Shown here: positions 1 through 6,787 of the stretch, in pieces
Layout: every line of letters begins with the position of its first letter
Position numbering within the stretch: position 1 is the first letter of the stretch
Source of the DNA: JAFDEI01 sp964196055
GTDB taxonomy: Bacteria; Myxococcota_A; UBA9160; SMWR01
Direction: 5' to 3'
DNA: 10,406 nucleotides
Assembly (NCBI GenBank): GCA_964196055.1
Contig: CAXMSF010000152.1
Span: 1-10,406, forward strand
The notes under the pieces: generated by a model
Seen by the model: only the letters and a program-made list of their open reading frames with translations
Database searches by the model: none
Told to the model about the DNA's origin: nothing
Translations under genes and position numbers: made by a program

Positions 1-339
1 TCCCATGACGATCAGGTCCGCCCCGTGCTCCTCGGCGGTTGCTGAAATGGCTTCGGAGGGAAACGCAGGTGTGAGGGTGAGATCGGCGTCCAAGCCGGCC
101 TCAACGGCCTTCTCTCGCCATTCCGACATTCGCGCGGAGGCAGCGTCACGCATTTCGCGATCGAGATTCTCCGGGAGCACGATGCCGTAAGGCGAAATCC
201 CACCCGGATTGATGGGATAGCAGTGCAGCAACTCCAGTCGCGCGCCAAGCGCCTTGGCGAGGCTGATCGCAAACCCGAGGGCCTTCTCCGAATGCTCCGA
301 GAAGTCGATCGGAACGAGAATGTTGCGAATGGAAGTCAT
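1..339 (-). CDS. Universal stress protein (UspA family), C-terminus cut by window edge
   Basis: The first 113 residues of a UspA-family protein are visible; the reading frame is still open at base 1. The N-terminus carries the family signature IRNILVPIDFSEHSEKAL (residues 4-21), the first beta strand and nucleotide-contact Asp of the Usp alpha/beta fold. Near the edge it reads EEHGADLIVMG (103-113), the strand preceding the ATP-binding G-x2-G-x9-G-S/T loop, which would lie outside the window. Usp domains are cytoplasmic, usually dimeric, and often bind ATP or AMP under starvation or redox stress. The ATG start at 339 is well supported by a GAGGAGGAG ribosome binding site at 342-350. It is a paralogue of the Usp gene at 1578-2027 and is transcribed away from the cytochrome gene. 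Whether it binds ATP cannot be judged without the missing loop. Confidence 0.93.
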   Translation of the reverse strand, partial: MTSIRNILVPIDFSEHSEKALGFAISLAKALGARLELLHCYPINPGGISPYGIVLPENLDREMRDAASARMSEWREKAVEAGLDADLTLTPAFPSEAISATAEEHGADLIVMG

Positions 340-341
340 AG

Positions 342-350
342 CTCCTCCTC
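342..350 (-). promoter_or_regulatory. Strong Shine-Dalgarno for the first Usp gene
   Basis: On the minus strand the bases read GAGGAGGAG, ending two bases before the ATG at 339. The AGGAGG core is close to optimal and fixes the start of the truncated Usp gene. Confidence 0.7.
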
Positions 351-360
351 TTCTACCGAA

Positions 361-371
361 CACACTGTGTG
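361..371. repeat. Perfect 11-base palindrome between divergent genes
   Basis: CACACTGTGTG is a perfect inverted repeat of 5-base arms around one central base. It sits 22 bases upstream of the Usp start at 339, in the divergent 219-base gap before the cytochrome gene at 559. Its position would suit an operator for the Usp gene. The size is small enough to occur by chance. Apart from this I see no gene or clear promoter in 340-558; an open frame runs through 385-558 but looks like untranslated upstream sequence. Confidence 0.3.
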
Positions 372-558
372 AACGCTGCGCCCGATGACAAGTCCGGGCT
401 GCGGTCGATTCGCACGGACCGCGAGAAAATCATTCCATGGTAGACGCCTGGGCGGCTCCGCCGTGGATCGTTCCGAGGCGTCGAAATGGGGCCCCGTTCG
501 GCGGTCGCCGGCCACAATTTGGAGTATCTTGCGAGTTGATCGCCATACCTGTCAGCCG

Positions 559-1026
559 ATGAGGGCCGTGAATTTGAAGTGTTCCATCCGTTCGATCATC
601 GTTGTCGCATTCGCGACATCGGTACTTTCCGGCGTGGCATGTGCCCAATTGCCCACGGAAACCGACGAAGCGGCGTTCGATACCGGGCTGGCTGAGATGG
701 GCGCGGAAATCTACATACGGCGATGCGCGGCATGCCACGGCGTGGAGGCACGCGGCCATGGGCCCGCCATGGAGGCGATGAAGGTGCCCCCCACGGATCT
801 GACGCTGATCGCTCACCGCCACGGAGCCGAGTTCCCGAATGGCGAGATCGCGCTCTTCATCGACGGTCGTTTCGATCTGCCGGCGCACGGCTCACGCGAT
901 ATGCCGATCTGGGGAGAACGTCTAGGCGAAGCGATTCCGGAATCGAGCGTCGCCGAGGAGATCGTGCGCGGCAAGATCGCGACGTTGATCGAGTACCTGA
1001 AGTCGATTCAGCGCGAGGGCGACTGA
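559..1026 (+). CDS. Exported monoheme cytochrome c (class I-like)
   Basis: A 155-residue protein with a Sec signal peptide (basic MRAVNLK, hydrophobic core about residues 10-27, likely cleavage after the Ala at 27 or 29 in GVACAQ). It has one heme-binding CxxCH motif, CAACH, at 56-60, followed by GVEARGHGPAM, a pattern common in class I cytochromes that work as periplasmic electron carriers or as cytochrome subunits of dehydrogenases and oxidases. M115 in SRDMPIWG is the likely sixth heme ligand. The mature part (about 125 residues) is the usual size for a single cytochrome c domain. The frame is open back to 385, but the ATG at 559 places the signal peptide at the N-terminus, so I prefer it; no strong ribosome binding site precedes it. 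The stop lies 11 bases from the end of the convergent CBS gene. No oxidase or dehydrogenase partner is visible, so the redox partner is unknown. Confidence 0.88.
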   Translation: MRAVNLKCSIRSIIVVAFATSVLSGVACAQLPTETDEAAFDTGLAEMGAEIYIRRCAACHGVEARGHGPAMEAMKVPPTDLTLIAHRHGAEFPNGEIALFIDGRFDLPAHGSRDMPIWGERLGEAIPESSVAEEIVRGKIATLIEYLKSIQREGD

Positions 1027-1037
1027 AAGCCGACGCG

Positions 1038-1529
1038 TCAGCCGGGTTCACGGTCGACGAGCAGGCCGACCAGATCGAGGCTCGTGATGATTCCCTCGAG
1101 CCGGCCGTCGCTGGCGACGACCGGAACGCGATGGATTCGACGCTCGACCAGCTGTTCGGCGACTCGGCTCACGGGGTCGTCCGCCGAGACGGTGACGGGT
1201 TCCTGCGACATCACGTCCCGCACCGTGGCCGACGCCAAACGGGAGCCGATCTGCGAGCCGAGTTCCGGCAAGGTATCCGCCGGCCTGGGCTCGTCGAAGG
1301 ACCCGACATCGCGGTAGTAGTCCGACACGTACTCGGCGTAGCTCTGTTCGGTCACGATCTTGCGAACGATGTCCGAGCGCGAGACGATACCGACGAGCCT
1401 TTCGGACTCGACGACGGGGAAGCCCGTGACCCGGTTGTCTATGAAGAGTTTTTCGAGGTCGGTCAGGGAAATGTCCGGCGAGACCGTCCGAACCTCGGTC
1501 TTCATTACATCGCGTGCTGTCGTTGCCAT
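1038..1529 (-). CDS. Two-CBS-domain protein
   Basis: A 163-residue protein made almost only of two CBS domains. CBS1 is about residues 5-60 (ARDVMKTEVRTVSPDISL, then FPVVESERLVGIVSRSDIV) and CBS2 about 102-158 (TVRDVMSQEPVTVSADD, then VPVVASDGRLEGIITSLDLV). Each ends in the G-I-V/I-T/S-x-x-D signature whose Asp contacts adenosine ribose in CBS pairs. The 40-residue linker is rich in Tyr and acidic residues. Stand-alone CBS pairs usually sense AMP, ATP or similar ligands and act on other proteins; the target here is unknown. The start is secure: AGGAGGT lies just upstream of the ATG at 1529 (about 1535-1541). The gene follows the Usp gene at 1578-2027 by 48 bases on the same strand, so the two are probably cotranscribed. 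It has no membrane segment or catalytic domain. Confidence 0.93.
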   Translation of the reverse strand: MATTARDVMKTEVRTVSPDISLTDLEKLFIDNRVTGFPVVESERLVGIVSRSDIVRKIVTEQSYAEYVSDYYRDVGSFDEPRPADTLPELGSQIGSRLASATVRDVMSQEPVTVSADDPVSRVAEQLVERRIHRVPVVASDGRLEGIITSLDLVGLLVDREPG

Positions 1530-1577
1530 GTCGACCTCCTGATCAGGGGAATTGCGCGGCCCTGACCGTAACGGGAG

Positions 1578-2027
1578 TCATGCCGTTTTGGCCACCTGAT
1601 GGGGAATGATCGTCACCGGGCAGGCGGCCTTCCTGAGAACTCGTTCGCTCACGCTTCCCATCAACGCGCGGTGCATCGCTCCGTGGCCGTGGCTCCCCAT
1701 CACGATCAGGTCTGCGGAGTGTTCCTCGGCTTCTGCGAGAATCTTCTCGGCGGTCGCCCCCTGGACGAGCAGTGCCGTTGTGTCGATACCTGCCTTTCGC
1801 AGCTCGGCCGCGGTCGCTTGAAGGCGCTGGTGTTCCTCACGCAGGTGTTCGGCCAGCTGGTCGCGGACGGATTGCGGGCCTGCGTCGTAGCCCACGAAAT
1901 CCGGATCCGGGCTCGCGACGTGGATCAGCCACAGCCGGGAGGAAAAACACTCAGCGAGCGTCTTGGCGATGTCGACGACTGACTCGGTGACCGACGAGAA
2001 GTCGATGGGAACGAGGATGTTCTGCAT
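1578..2027 (-). CDS. Universal stress protein (UspA family), complete
   Basis: A 149-residue single-domain Usp, the normal length. It starts MQNILVPIDFSSVTESVV and ends with the complete nucleotide loop: DLIVMG (106-111), then G111-x2-G114-x9-G124-S125, and CPVTIIP at 136-142. The intact G-2x-G-9x-G-S motif predicts ATP binding, as in the MJ0577/UspFG type rather than the non-binding UspA type. An upstream in-frame extension exists to 2303, but it overlaps the HTTM-like gene in another frame; the ATG at 2027, with a GAGGA site about 8 bases ahead, gives the canonical N-terminus. It leads a likely two-gene unit with the CBS protein and resembles the truncated Usp at the left edge, so the locus holds two Usp paralogues. 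The family suggests a role in stress or low-energy survival, but no partner is defined. Confidence 0.94.
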   Translation of the reverse strand: MQNILVPIDFSSVTESVVDIAKTLAECFSSRLWLIHVASPDPDFVGYDAGPQSVRDQLAEHLREEHQRLQATAAELRKAGIDTTALLVQGATAEKILAEAEEHSADLIVMGSHGHGAMHRALMGSVSERVLRKAACPVTIIPHQVAKTA

Positions 2028-2086
2028 GGCTGTGTCCTCGAATGCGAGCGAAGTGCAGCAGCTGCCACGAATGACGCAGTTTCGGT

Positions 2087-2117
2087 AGTACAAGATGCGC
2101 TCCGCTGAAGAATAATC
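2087..2117 (-). promoter_or_regulatory. Possible promoter for the Usp-CBS pair
   Basis: Reading the minus strand, TTGATT (3' end of the upstream HTTM-like gene, overlapping its stop) is followed after roughly 17-18 bases by a TTGTAC-like -10. The match is partial, 4 of 6 at best in each box. The 88-base gap between the HTTM-like stop (2116) and the Usp start (2027) is longer than a typical within-operon gap, which supports a separate promoter here. Confidence 0.25.
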
Positions 2118-2995
2118 AACCGGCGGAGATGGGGAGCGCATCGAACCAGGGCACGTGCTCGTGCAACAGCACCAGCGCGAAGCACGCCAGGTAGAGCCAG
2201 CGCGTCGATCGAGCGTCATCGGGGCACTGAGCGATTCCCATCGAGAGCAGCAACCAGCCGAAGCCCGGGACCGGCGCAATCGCGTAGGTGCCGGCCGGCA
2301 CAAAAGGCGAGCAGCGCCCAGTCGCGCAACCGCCCGCTCGGAAACCGGGCGGGCAGCAGGAAGAGCAGGGCGACCAGGCCCTCGATTCCGAGTGTCGCCC
2401 AGGTCAAGAATGTGGCGAGTCGGCGCACCGCATGGCTTTCGAGGGATGCAGGGGCAATTCGTACGGAATCGTGGAGGTCGTTCTCCAGGAGTTCCCGCGC
2501 ATCATCGAGTGATTCTTCGCGCATGCCGCCGATCGAGAGCGTGATGTCTTCGAAGCGGGAGTCGAGCAGCAGTAGGGTTCGGAAGAAGCGGTCGTCGTTG
2601 TAGTCCGGCGACAAGGCGCCTTTCCAGAGGATCGCGAATGCGAAGGCCAGGCCGATCATCAGGCGTGCGCTCCGGGCGAGGGAGCGGGGCGGGCGGATGC
2701 TGAGGAGTGCGATGAAGATCGCCAGGCACCAGTAGCTGAGCAGATAGGCGTGGTTGTCCGACATCGGCCAGTCTGCCAATACCCGCCATGCCGACAATCC
2801 CGCAAGCATCAGCCAGGTCAGCGGGGACCGCAGTACGCCACCGTGGAGCAGACCCGCCGATGCGATCAACAGTACCGGTGCACGGACGCTCCACTGGCCT
2901 ATCGGCGCCAGCAACAGGTCGAGCAACGTGAGCCGCAAGGCGATCGCGAAGCCCTGGCCGTCGAGCCAGCTTCGGAGGCTCGACGGGGTATCCAT
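2116..2995 (-). pseudogene. HTTM-like multi-pass membrane protein, broken by a one-base frameshift
   Basis: The frame from the ATG at 2995 runs through several hydrophobic segments (about residues 16-32, 40-52, 58-72, 84-100, 112-125 and 195-216). At F231 the natural sequence switches frame. The frame-0 tail becomes polar (RHLRDCAG...) and stops at 2216, whereas the next frame continues as VPAGTYAIAPVPGFGWLLLS and on to a TGA at 2116. Removing one T from a TTTT run (plus-strand AAAA at 2302-2305) would give one 292-residue protein. Motifs SDNHAYLLSYWCLA (79-92) and ILWKGALSPDYNDDRFF (122-138) resemble proteins of the HTTM / vitamin K-dependent carboxylase-like superfamily; this is a recollection of family style, not a search result. 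Alternative starts are TTG 3022 and GTG 3016, which would overlap the upstream gene. The extra base may be a genuine mutation or a homopolymer sequencing error; if it is an error, the gene is intact. Confidence 0.72.
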
Positions 2996-3002
2996 CGGAG
3001 CG

Positions 3003-3521
3003 TCAGCCAGCTTCACCGTCAACGGCCTCGCTGCTGAAATCGCGAATCAGGAAAGTCTCGGGGGTCAGATCGTCGACGTCGTAGTGCGTGTGCCAGACCT
3101 CGACGCGAATGGCGGTATGGTCCGGATGCTCGGCACGGATCGTCTCGGACAACTCTCGCGCAAATTCGCCGAGTCGGCGGTCGCTGGGCAGCACCACAAG
3201 GCGCTCGTCCAGGTCTTCCAGATCTTCGGGCAGGTCGATTTCAATCTCGCCGCTTGCCCGAGTGACGAACACGTGGGTGTGTCGGGCCTTGCCGCCTTCG
3301 CTCGTCGAAAACATTCCGAAGCCGCCGCCCTTCCATGGATCGAGGTCGTGGGTGCGTGCGAGGTAGATCTGATGCGCAGCGATGATGACCAACACCAGCG
3401 CGGGGATCGTGGGCGCGAGGCGCTGGGGAAGCGATTCTCGGGCTTCGTCGATTTCGGCTTCTTCAGGTGTCATGCTGGCTCGGCCCGCGATCGAAGCTGC
3501 ACGAATCGGAATCCGCCTCAT
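3003..3521 (-). CDS. Single-pass membrane protein with DPWKGGGFGMFST motif, partner of the HTTM-like gene
   Basis: About 172 residues from the ATG at 3521. A cytoplasmic N-terminus is followed by one membrane segment (about 38-54, PTIPALVLVIIAAHQIYL), then the striking motif DPWKGGGFGMFST (61-73) and a soluble domain of about 100 residues probably outside the membrane. That domain alternates strand-like stretches (THVFVTRASGEIEIDLP, IRVEVWHTHYDVDD) with a charged helix (RRLGEFARELSETIRAEH). I do not know a characterised function; I recall similar small proteins beside HTTM-like genes, which matches here because it ends 7 bases before the next gene's ATG. No strong ribosome binding site marks the start: TTG 3548 and ATG 3473 are also possible, and 3473 would still keep the membrane segment. 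It is most likely translated together with the downstream gene. Confidence 0.75.
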   Translation of the reverse strand: MRRIPIRAASIAGRASMTPEEAEIDEARESLPQRLAPTIPALVLVIIAAHQIYLARTHDLDPWKGGGFGMFSTSEGGKARHTHVFVTRASGEIEIDLPEDLEDLDERLVVLPSDRRLGEFARELSETIRAEHPDHTAIRVEVWHTHYDVDDLTPETFLIRDFSSEAVDGEAG

Positions 3522-3551
3522 GCTTTGACCGTCACGGGAATTCGGCAACCT

Positions 3552-3586
3552 CTACGCTGAGCTCTTCGAATTCGGAGCGAGTGTAG
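3552..3586. repeat. Imperfect inverted repeat upstream of the membrane gene pair
   Basis: CTACGCT (3552-3558) pairs with AGTGTAG (3580-3586) with one G-T wobble, and CTCT (3562-3565) pairs with GGAG (3574-3577) around the loop TCGAATTC. The structure lies about 30 bases upstream of the likely start at 3521 and could be an operator or a leader stem-loop. As an RNA it folds better from the plus strand, since the wobble becomes an A-C mismatch on the minus strand. Confidence 0.35.
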
Positions 3587-4116
3587 TGCTTAGGTCGGTG
3601 GTTGGAACATTCGAACTCTACGGCGGCAAGAACGAGGGTTCCGAAATGCCTGGGTGTTCAGTGGATTTCCTCCCGACTCCGGCTGCGGGTGCGCGAGCAC
3701 CGATCGTGCAAGAGATGCCTTCTCTGGGGACGTTCTCGAAGAAGGCGATGACGACTTTGCGCGCCGGTCCGGGCGCGTGTTGGCGTCACCCGTCGAATCT
3801 ACCGCGACGATGCGAATGATCGCGCGGAAGGCCGCCGGGACCGCCGCGAAGATCGCCGCAACGAAATCAAGGGCGCGGCCGAGTAGTTCGCTTCAGTCGA
3901 AGGACCGATTGGCCCCGTGATTCCGCCTGGGCGATTCGGCGGTGTGCAAGCGGCACGCAAGAGCAGCGCGGGAACCGGCGATCGGCTCTCGCGCCTCCCT
4001 TTCGAAATCGGATAAGGAGGAGAGACGCGGCGTCGCCTGTTCGACACGATGCGGCAAGCCTTCGCGTAACACCGCGAAGCGGCAGCGGGACACGCACGGA
4101 GGCCGCAATTTGCTTC
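3587..4116. other. Gene-poor intergenic stretch
   Basis: I see no supported gene here on either strand. Short open frames exist, including an Arg/Asp-rich stretch around 3750-3885, but none combines a start codon, ribosome binding site and recognisable protein pattern. A Shine-Dalgarno-like AAGGAGGAG at 4014-4022 has no start codon at a usable distance. The stretch separates the minus-strand membrane pair from the plus-strand penicillin-binding protein and may hold degraded coding sequence or regulatory DNA. Confidence 0.5.
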
Positions 4117-4127
4117 AGGAGGAACTT

Positions 4128-4145
4128 GTGTTTCTCTCATTGTGA
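4128..4145 (+). CDS. Possible five-codon leader mini-ORF
   Basis: AGGAGGAA at 4117-4124 is the best Shine-Dalgarno sequence upstream of the penicillin-binding protein. It is followed after three bases by GTG TTT CTC TCA TTG and a TGA stop. The mini-ORF is not in frame with the PBP gene. It would only be made from a transcript starting upstream of the extended -10 at 4143-4151, so it may be a leader peptide from a more distal promoter or a chance match. Confidence 0.2.
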   Translation: MFLSL

Positions 4146-4151
4146 TAGAAT
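4143..4151 (+). promoter_or_regulatory. Extended -10 promoter of the PBP1A gene
   Basis: TGATAGAAT contains a TGn extension followed by TAGAAT, a five-of-six match to TATAAT; the local DNA is AT-richer than the surroundings. The -35 region is poor, as is usual for extended -10 promoters. Transcription would begin near 4158. That leaves a leader of about 37 bases to the GTG at 4195 but only about 13 to the GTG at 4171, favouring the later start. Confidence 0.45.
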
Positions 4152-4194
4152 TCCGGTCGAATGATGGGGTGTGGCGAGAGGTCCGGGGTGTTCC

Positions 4195-6618
4195 GTGACC
4201 AACCGTCAACAAAAAGGCTCGCGGCGACTTCTCCTCCTGCTGCTTCTGGTCGCAGCTGCGATGTGGAGCATCGGCCTCACGACCAGTGAGCCGGCGAGTC
4301 CTGTAACGAATGATCCGCTGAGAGCACTGCTCGACTACCGGCCGCCAGTCGCGAGCATCGTACTCGATCGTCAAGGCGAATTGATCGGTCAGTATTTCGT
4401 GCAGCGCCGACGACTCGTGCGGATCGAAGAAGTGCCCGAGCATGTGATCAATGCTTTCGTCGCGAGTGAAGATGCGCGCTTCTACGAGCACGGCGGGGTC
4501 GATCTGACCGCGATCCTGCGCGCCGCCTGGGTGAATCTGCGTCACGGACGGATCGAACAGGGGGCGAGCACGATCACACAGCAGCTCGTAAAGAACGTTG
4601 TATTGTCGAACGAGCGCACCTGGAGCCGAAAGCTGCGCGAGGTGATGCTCGCGCTCGAAGTCGAGCGACGGCTCAGCAAGGACGAGATCCTGCTGGCGTA
4701 CCTGAACGAGATCTACCTCGGTAACGGTTCGTATGGCATCGGTGACGCGGCTCATTCGTATTTCGGGAAGGATGTCTCGGAGTTGAATCTCGCCGAATCG
4801 GCGTTGTTGGCCGGACTGCCGCAAAGACCGTCTGCGTACTCTCCCATTCAGCACCCCGAGGCGGCCGAAACTCGCCGGCAATACGTGCTCGACCGGATGC
4901 TCGTGAGCGGATTGATAACGCCGGAAGAGTGCGGGTTGGCGCGTGTACGGCGACCGAATGTCCAGCGCGAAGTCCTGGGGCTGAAGGCGCCATCCCATGC
5001 CGCCTATTTCATCGAGGAGGTTCGACGTGAACTCGTGGAACGCGTCGGGGCTACGCGCCTCTACCGCGGTGGCTTCGTGATCGAGACGACACAAGACCTC
5101 GACCTTCAGCGTGCCGCGTACGAATCGATTCGATCAGGACTCGAAGACCTCGACCGCCGACAGGGCTGGCGTGGTCCGCAACGACGGGTGCCCAATGAGG
5201 GGTGGGCCGCTGAGCTCGAGGCGTTGGCGCGTGAAGGGCGATGGGATGGTGCGCGTGAACTCGGTGATGTCGCAGACGGAAAGACGAACTGGCCTGGGTT
5301 GGTGCTTGCCGCGTCGAGCGATGCGCGGGGAAAGGAAGTCGCATGGGTAGGGCTGGCGCCGGGCACGGTTGTGCACGTGGAGGTCGACCCCACGACGTGG
5401 GGCGAGCGGCCGGCGATTGAAGGGTCTGAAACGCGAATTCTCCATGTGGGTGACGTCGCGGAATTTCGGCTGGGCAAGGTCGATGGTGAAGTGATCGCGG
5501 AACTCGTGCAGGATCCACTCGTCGAGGGCGCACTGTTGTCGGTCGAGGTTGCGACAGGTGACGTACTTGCGATGGTGGGTGGCTACGACTTCGACCGGAG
5601 TGAATTCAATCGTGCCACTCAGGCGCGCAGGCAGCCCGGTTCGGCGTTCAAGCCCTTCGTATATGCTGCGGCGGTCGAATCAGGATATACGCAGTCGTCG
5701 CCCGTGCTCGACTCCCCGAATTTCTATTTCGACGAAGCGACACAGTCGACCTGGACTCCTCGCAACTACGGTCGCCGATTCCTGGGTTGGCTCACGCTGC
5801 GACACGCGCTCACAAAATCCCTCAACAATGCGACCCTGCACCTGGCCAGTCGTGTGGGAATCGATCACGTGGTCGATATGGCCCGGCGGCTCGGGGTTCA
5901 TTCGGACATGCGGGCGAACCTGTCACTCGCACTGGGTACGAGCGAAGTGTCGCTACTCGAACTCACGCGCGCATATGCGGTATTCCCGGCAGGCGGAAAA
6001 CCGGTTCACACGCGCTTCATTCGCCGGGTACGTGATCGCGACGGAAAGGTCCTCTTCGAAAACAGCAGCTTGGATCACGAAATGACCCCAATCGAGGCGG
6101 CTGCATCCGATGGAGGGATCGAAGCCGAGGGGCAGGCGATTTCCCCCCAAGTCGCCCGCGTGATGACGGACCTGTTGCATGGAACCGTGGCGGACCCCGG
6201 TGCGACCGGTGGCAGGGCTCGCTCCCTCGGCCGCCCCGTAGCTGGCAAGACCGGCACGACCAACGGCAACCGCGACGCTTGGTTCGTGGGCTTTTCGCCG
6301 GAGATTGCAACGGGAGTCTGGGTTGGCTTCGATCGCCCGCGTTCACTCGGCGGGCGAGAAACCGGCGGCCGCGCGGCGCTTCCGATCTGGGTCGACTACA
6401 TGGGCGAAGTGCTGGCCGATCGTCCCGAGCGAGAGTTCAGCATGCCCGAAGGGGTCGTCTTCGCACGCGTCGATCCGCGCAGCGGACATCTGGCCTCGAG
6501 CAACGGCCGATTCGCCGAATGGCAGGCTTTCGTTGCGGGAACCGAACCGGTGCGAACGGCCTGGCGGAAGGTGGCGAAGCGCAGCGCGCGTCGCGAGTTG
6601 ATGATCGACGCCTTCTAG
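4195..6618 (+). CDS. mrcA: PBP1A-type class A penicillin-binding protein
   Basis: A 807-residue bifunctional peptidoglycan synthase. A basic N-terminus (NRQQKGSRR) and one Leu-rich membrane anchor (about 12-25) are followed by the GT51 glycosyltransferase domain. It carries SEDARFYEHGGVD with catalytic E92, GASTITQQLVKN (123-134), and RRLSKDEILLAYLNEIYLG with GIGDAAHSYFGK to about 192. A linker/OB-like region (about 320-450) precedes the transpeptidase domain, which has the active-site motif GSAFKP with S483 and K486, SLN (542-544) and KTGTTNGNRDAWFVG from 685. All catalytic residues are present, so the enzyme should polymerise lipid II and crosslink the wall from the periplasmic side, and bind beta-lactams. 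The symbol mrcA (ponA elsewhere) reflects the family, not proven orthology. The frame extends to GTG 4171; I prefer GTG 4195 because of the promoter position and an AGAGG site. The gene is monocistronic by layout. Confidence 0.96.
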   Translation: MTNRQQKGSRRLLLLLLLVAAAMWSIGLTTSEPASPVTNDPLRALLDYRPPVASIVLDRQGELIGQYFVQRRRLVRIEEVPEHVINAFVASEDARFYEHGGVDLTAILRAAWVNLRHGRIEQGASTITQQLVKNVVLSNERTWSRKLREVMLALEVERRLSKDEILLAYLNEIYLGNGSYGIGDAAHSYFGKDVSELNLAESALLAGLPQRPSAYSPIQHPEAAETRRQYVLDRMLVSGLITPEECGLARVRRPNVQREVLGLKAPSHAAYFIEEVRRELVERVGATRLYRGGFVIETTQDLDLQRAAYESIRSGLEDLDRRQGWRGPQRRVPNEGWAAELEALAREGRWDGARELGDVADGKTNWPGLVLAASSDARGKEVAWVGLAPGTVVHVEVDPTTWGERPAIEGSETRILHVGDVAEFRLGKVDGEVIAELVQDPLVEGALLSVEVATGDVLAMVGGYDFDRSEFNRATQARRQPGSAFKPFVYAAAVESGYTQSSPVLDSPNFYFDEATQSTWTPRNYGRRFLGWLTLRHALTKSLNNATLHLASRVGIDHVVDMARRLGVHSDMRANLSLALGTSEVSLLELTRAYAVFPAGGKPVHTRFIRRVRDRDGKVLFENSSLDHEMTPIEAAASDGGIEAEGQAISPQVARVMTDLLHGTVADPGATGGRARSLGRPVAGKTGTTNGNRDAWFVGFSPEIATGVWVGFDRPRSLGGRETGGRAALPIWVDYMGEVLADRPEREFSMPEGVVFARVDPRSGHLASSNGRFAEWQAFVAGTEPVRTAWRKVAKRSARRELMIDAF

Positions 6619-6787
6619 TCACGATCTCGTTTCGCTGCAATCAACCAGTCTCCGTCGGGGCATCCTGGGCGCTCGCGTCGTCTTCGCTGATTTCCATCGG
6701 GGCGGTGCTCGGGACTGCGGCTGAGCGAGATTGAAGATGGGCGGGCCGCTTACCGGATTCACGCGCGCGTAAGCTCGGGATGTTCAC
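6619..6787. other. Convergent intergenic gap after PBP1A
   Basis: The PBP gene and the DUF4185-like gene end toward each other across 169 bases. I see no GC stem followed by a T-run on either strand. A weak inverted repeat (CTTAC ... GTAAG around an ACGCGCGCGT palindrome, about 6749-6773) is the only dyad and is not a convincing terminator. Confidence 0.4.

Noticed and set aside
723..1565. 280-residue plus-strand open frame
   Set aside because: It crosses the cytochrome gene and runs antisense to the CBS gene; its Arg/Asp-rich translation has no family pattern, while both overlapped genes have clear motifs.
2290..2310. Programmed +1 ribosomal frameshift
   Set aside because: The UUU-U slip is possible, but there is no stop or rare codon in the A site and no stimulatory upstream Shine-Dalgarno.
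3710..3890. Arg/Asp-rich possible gene remnant (frame ending EDRRNEIKGAAE)
   Set aside because: No start codon or ribosome binding site, the frame is short, and repeated CGC/GAT codons arise easily in GC-rich DNA.
3799..5094. 431-residue minus-strand open frame
   Set aside because: Mostly antisense to the glycosyltransferase domain of the PBP; low-complexity translation, no ribosome binding site, explained by GC-rich codon structure.
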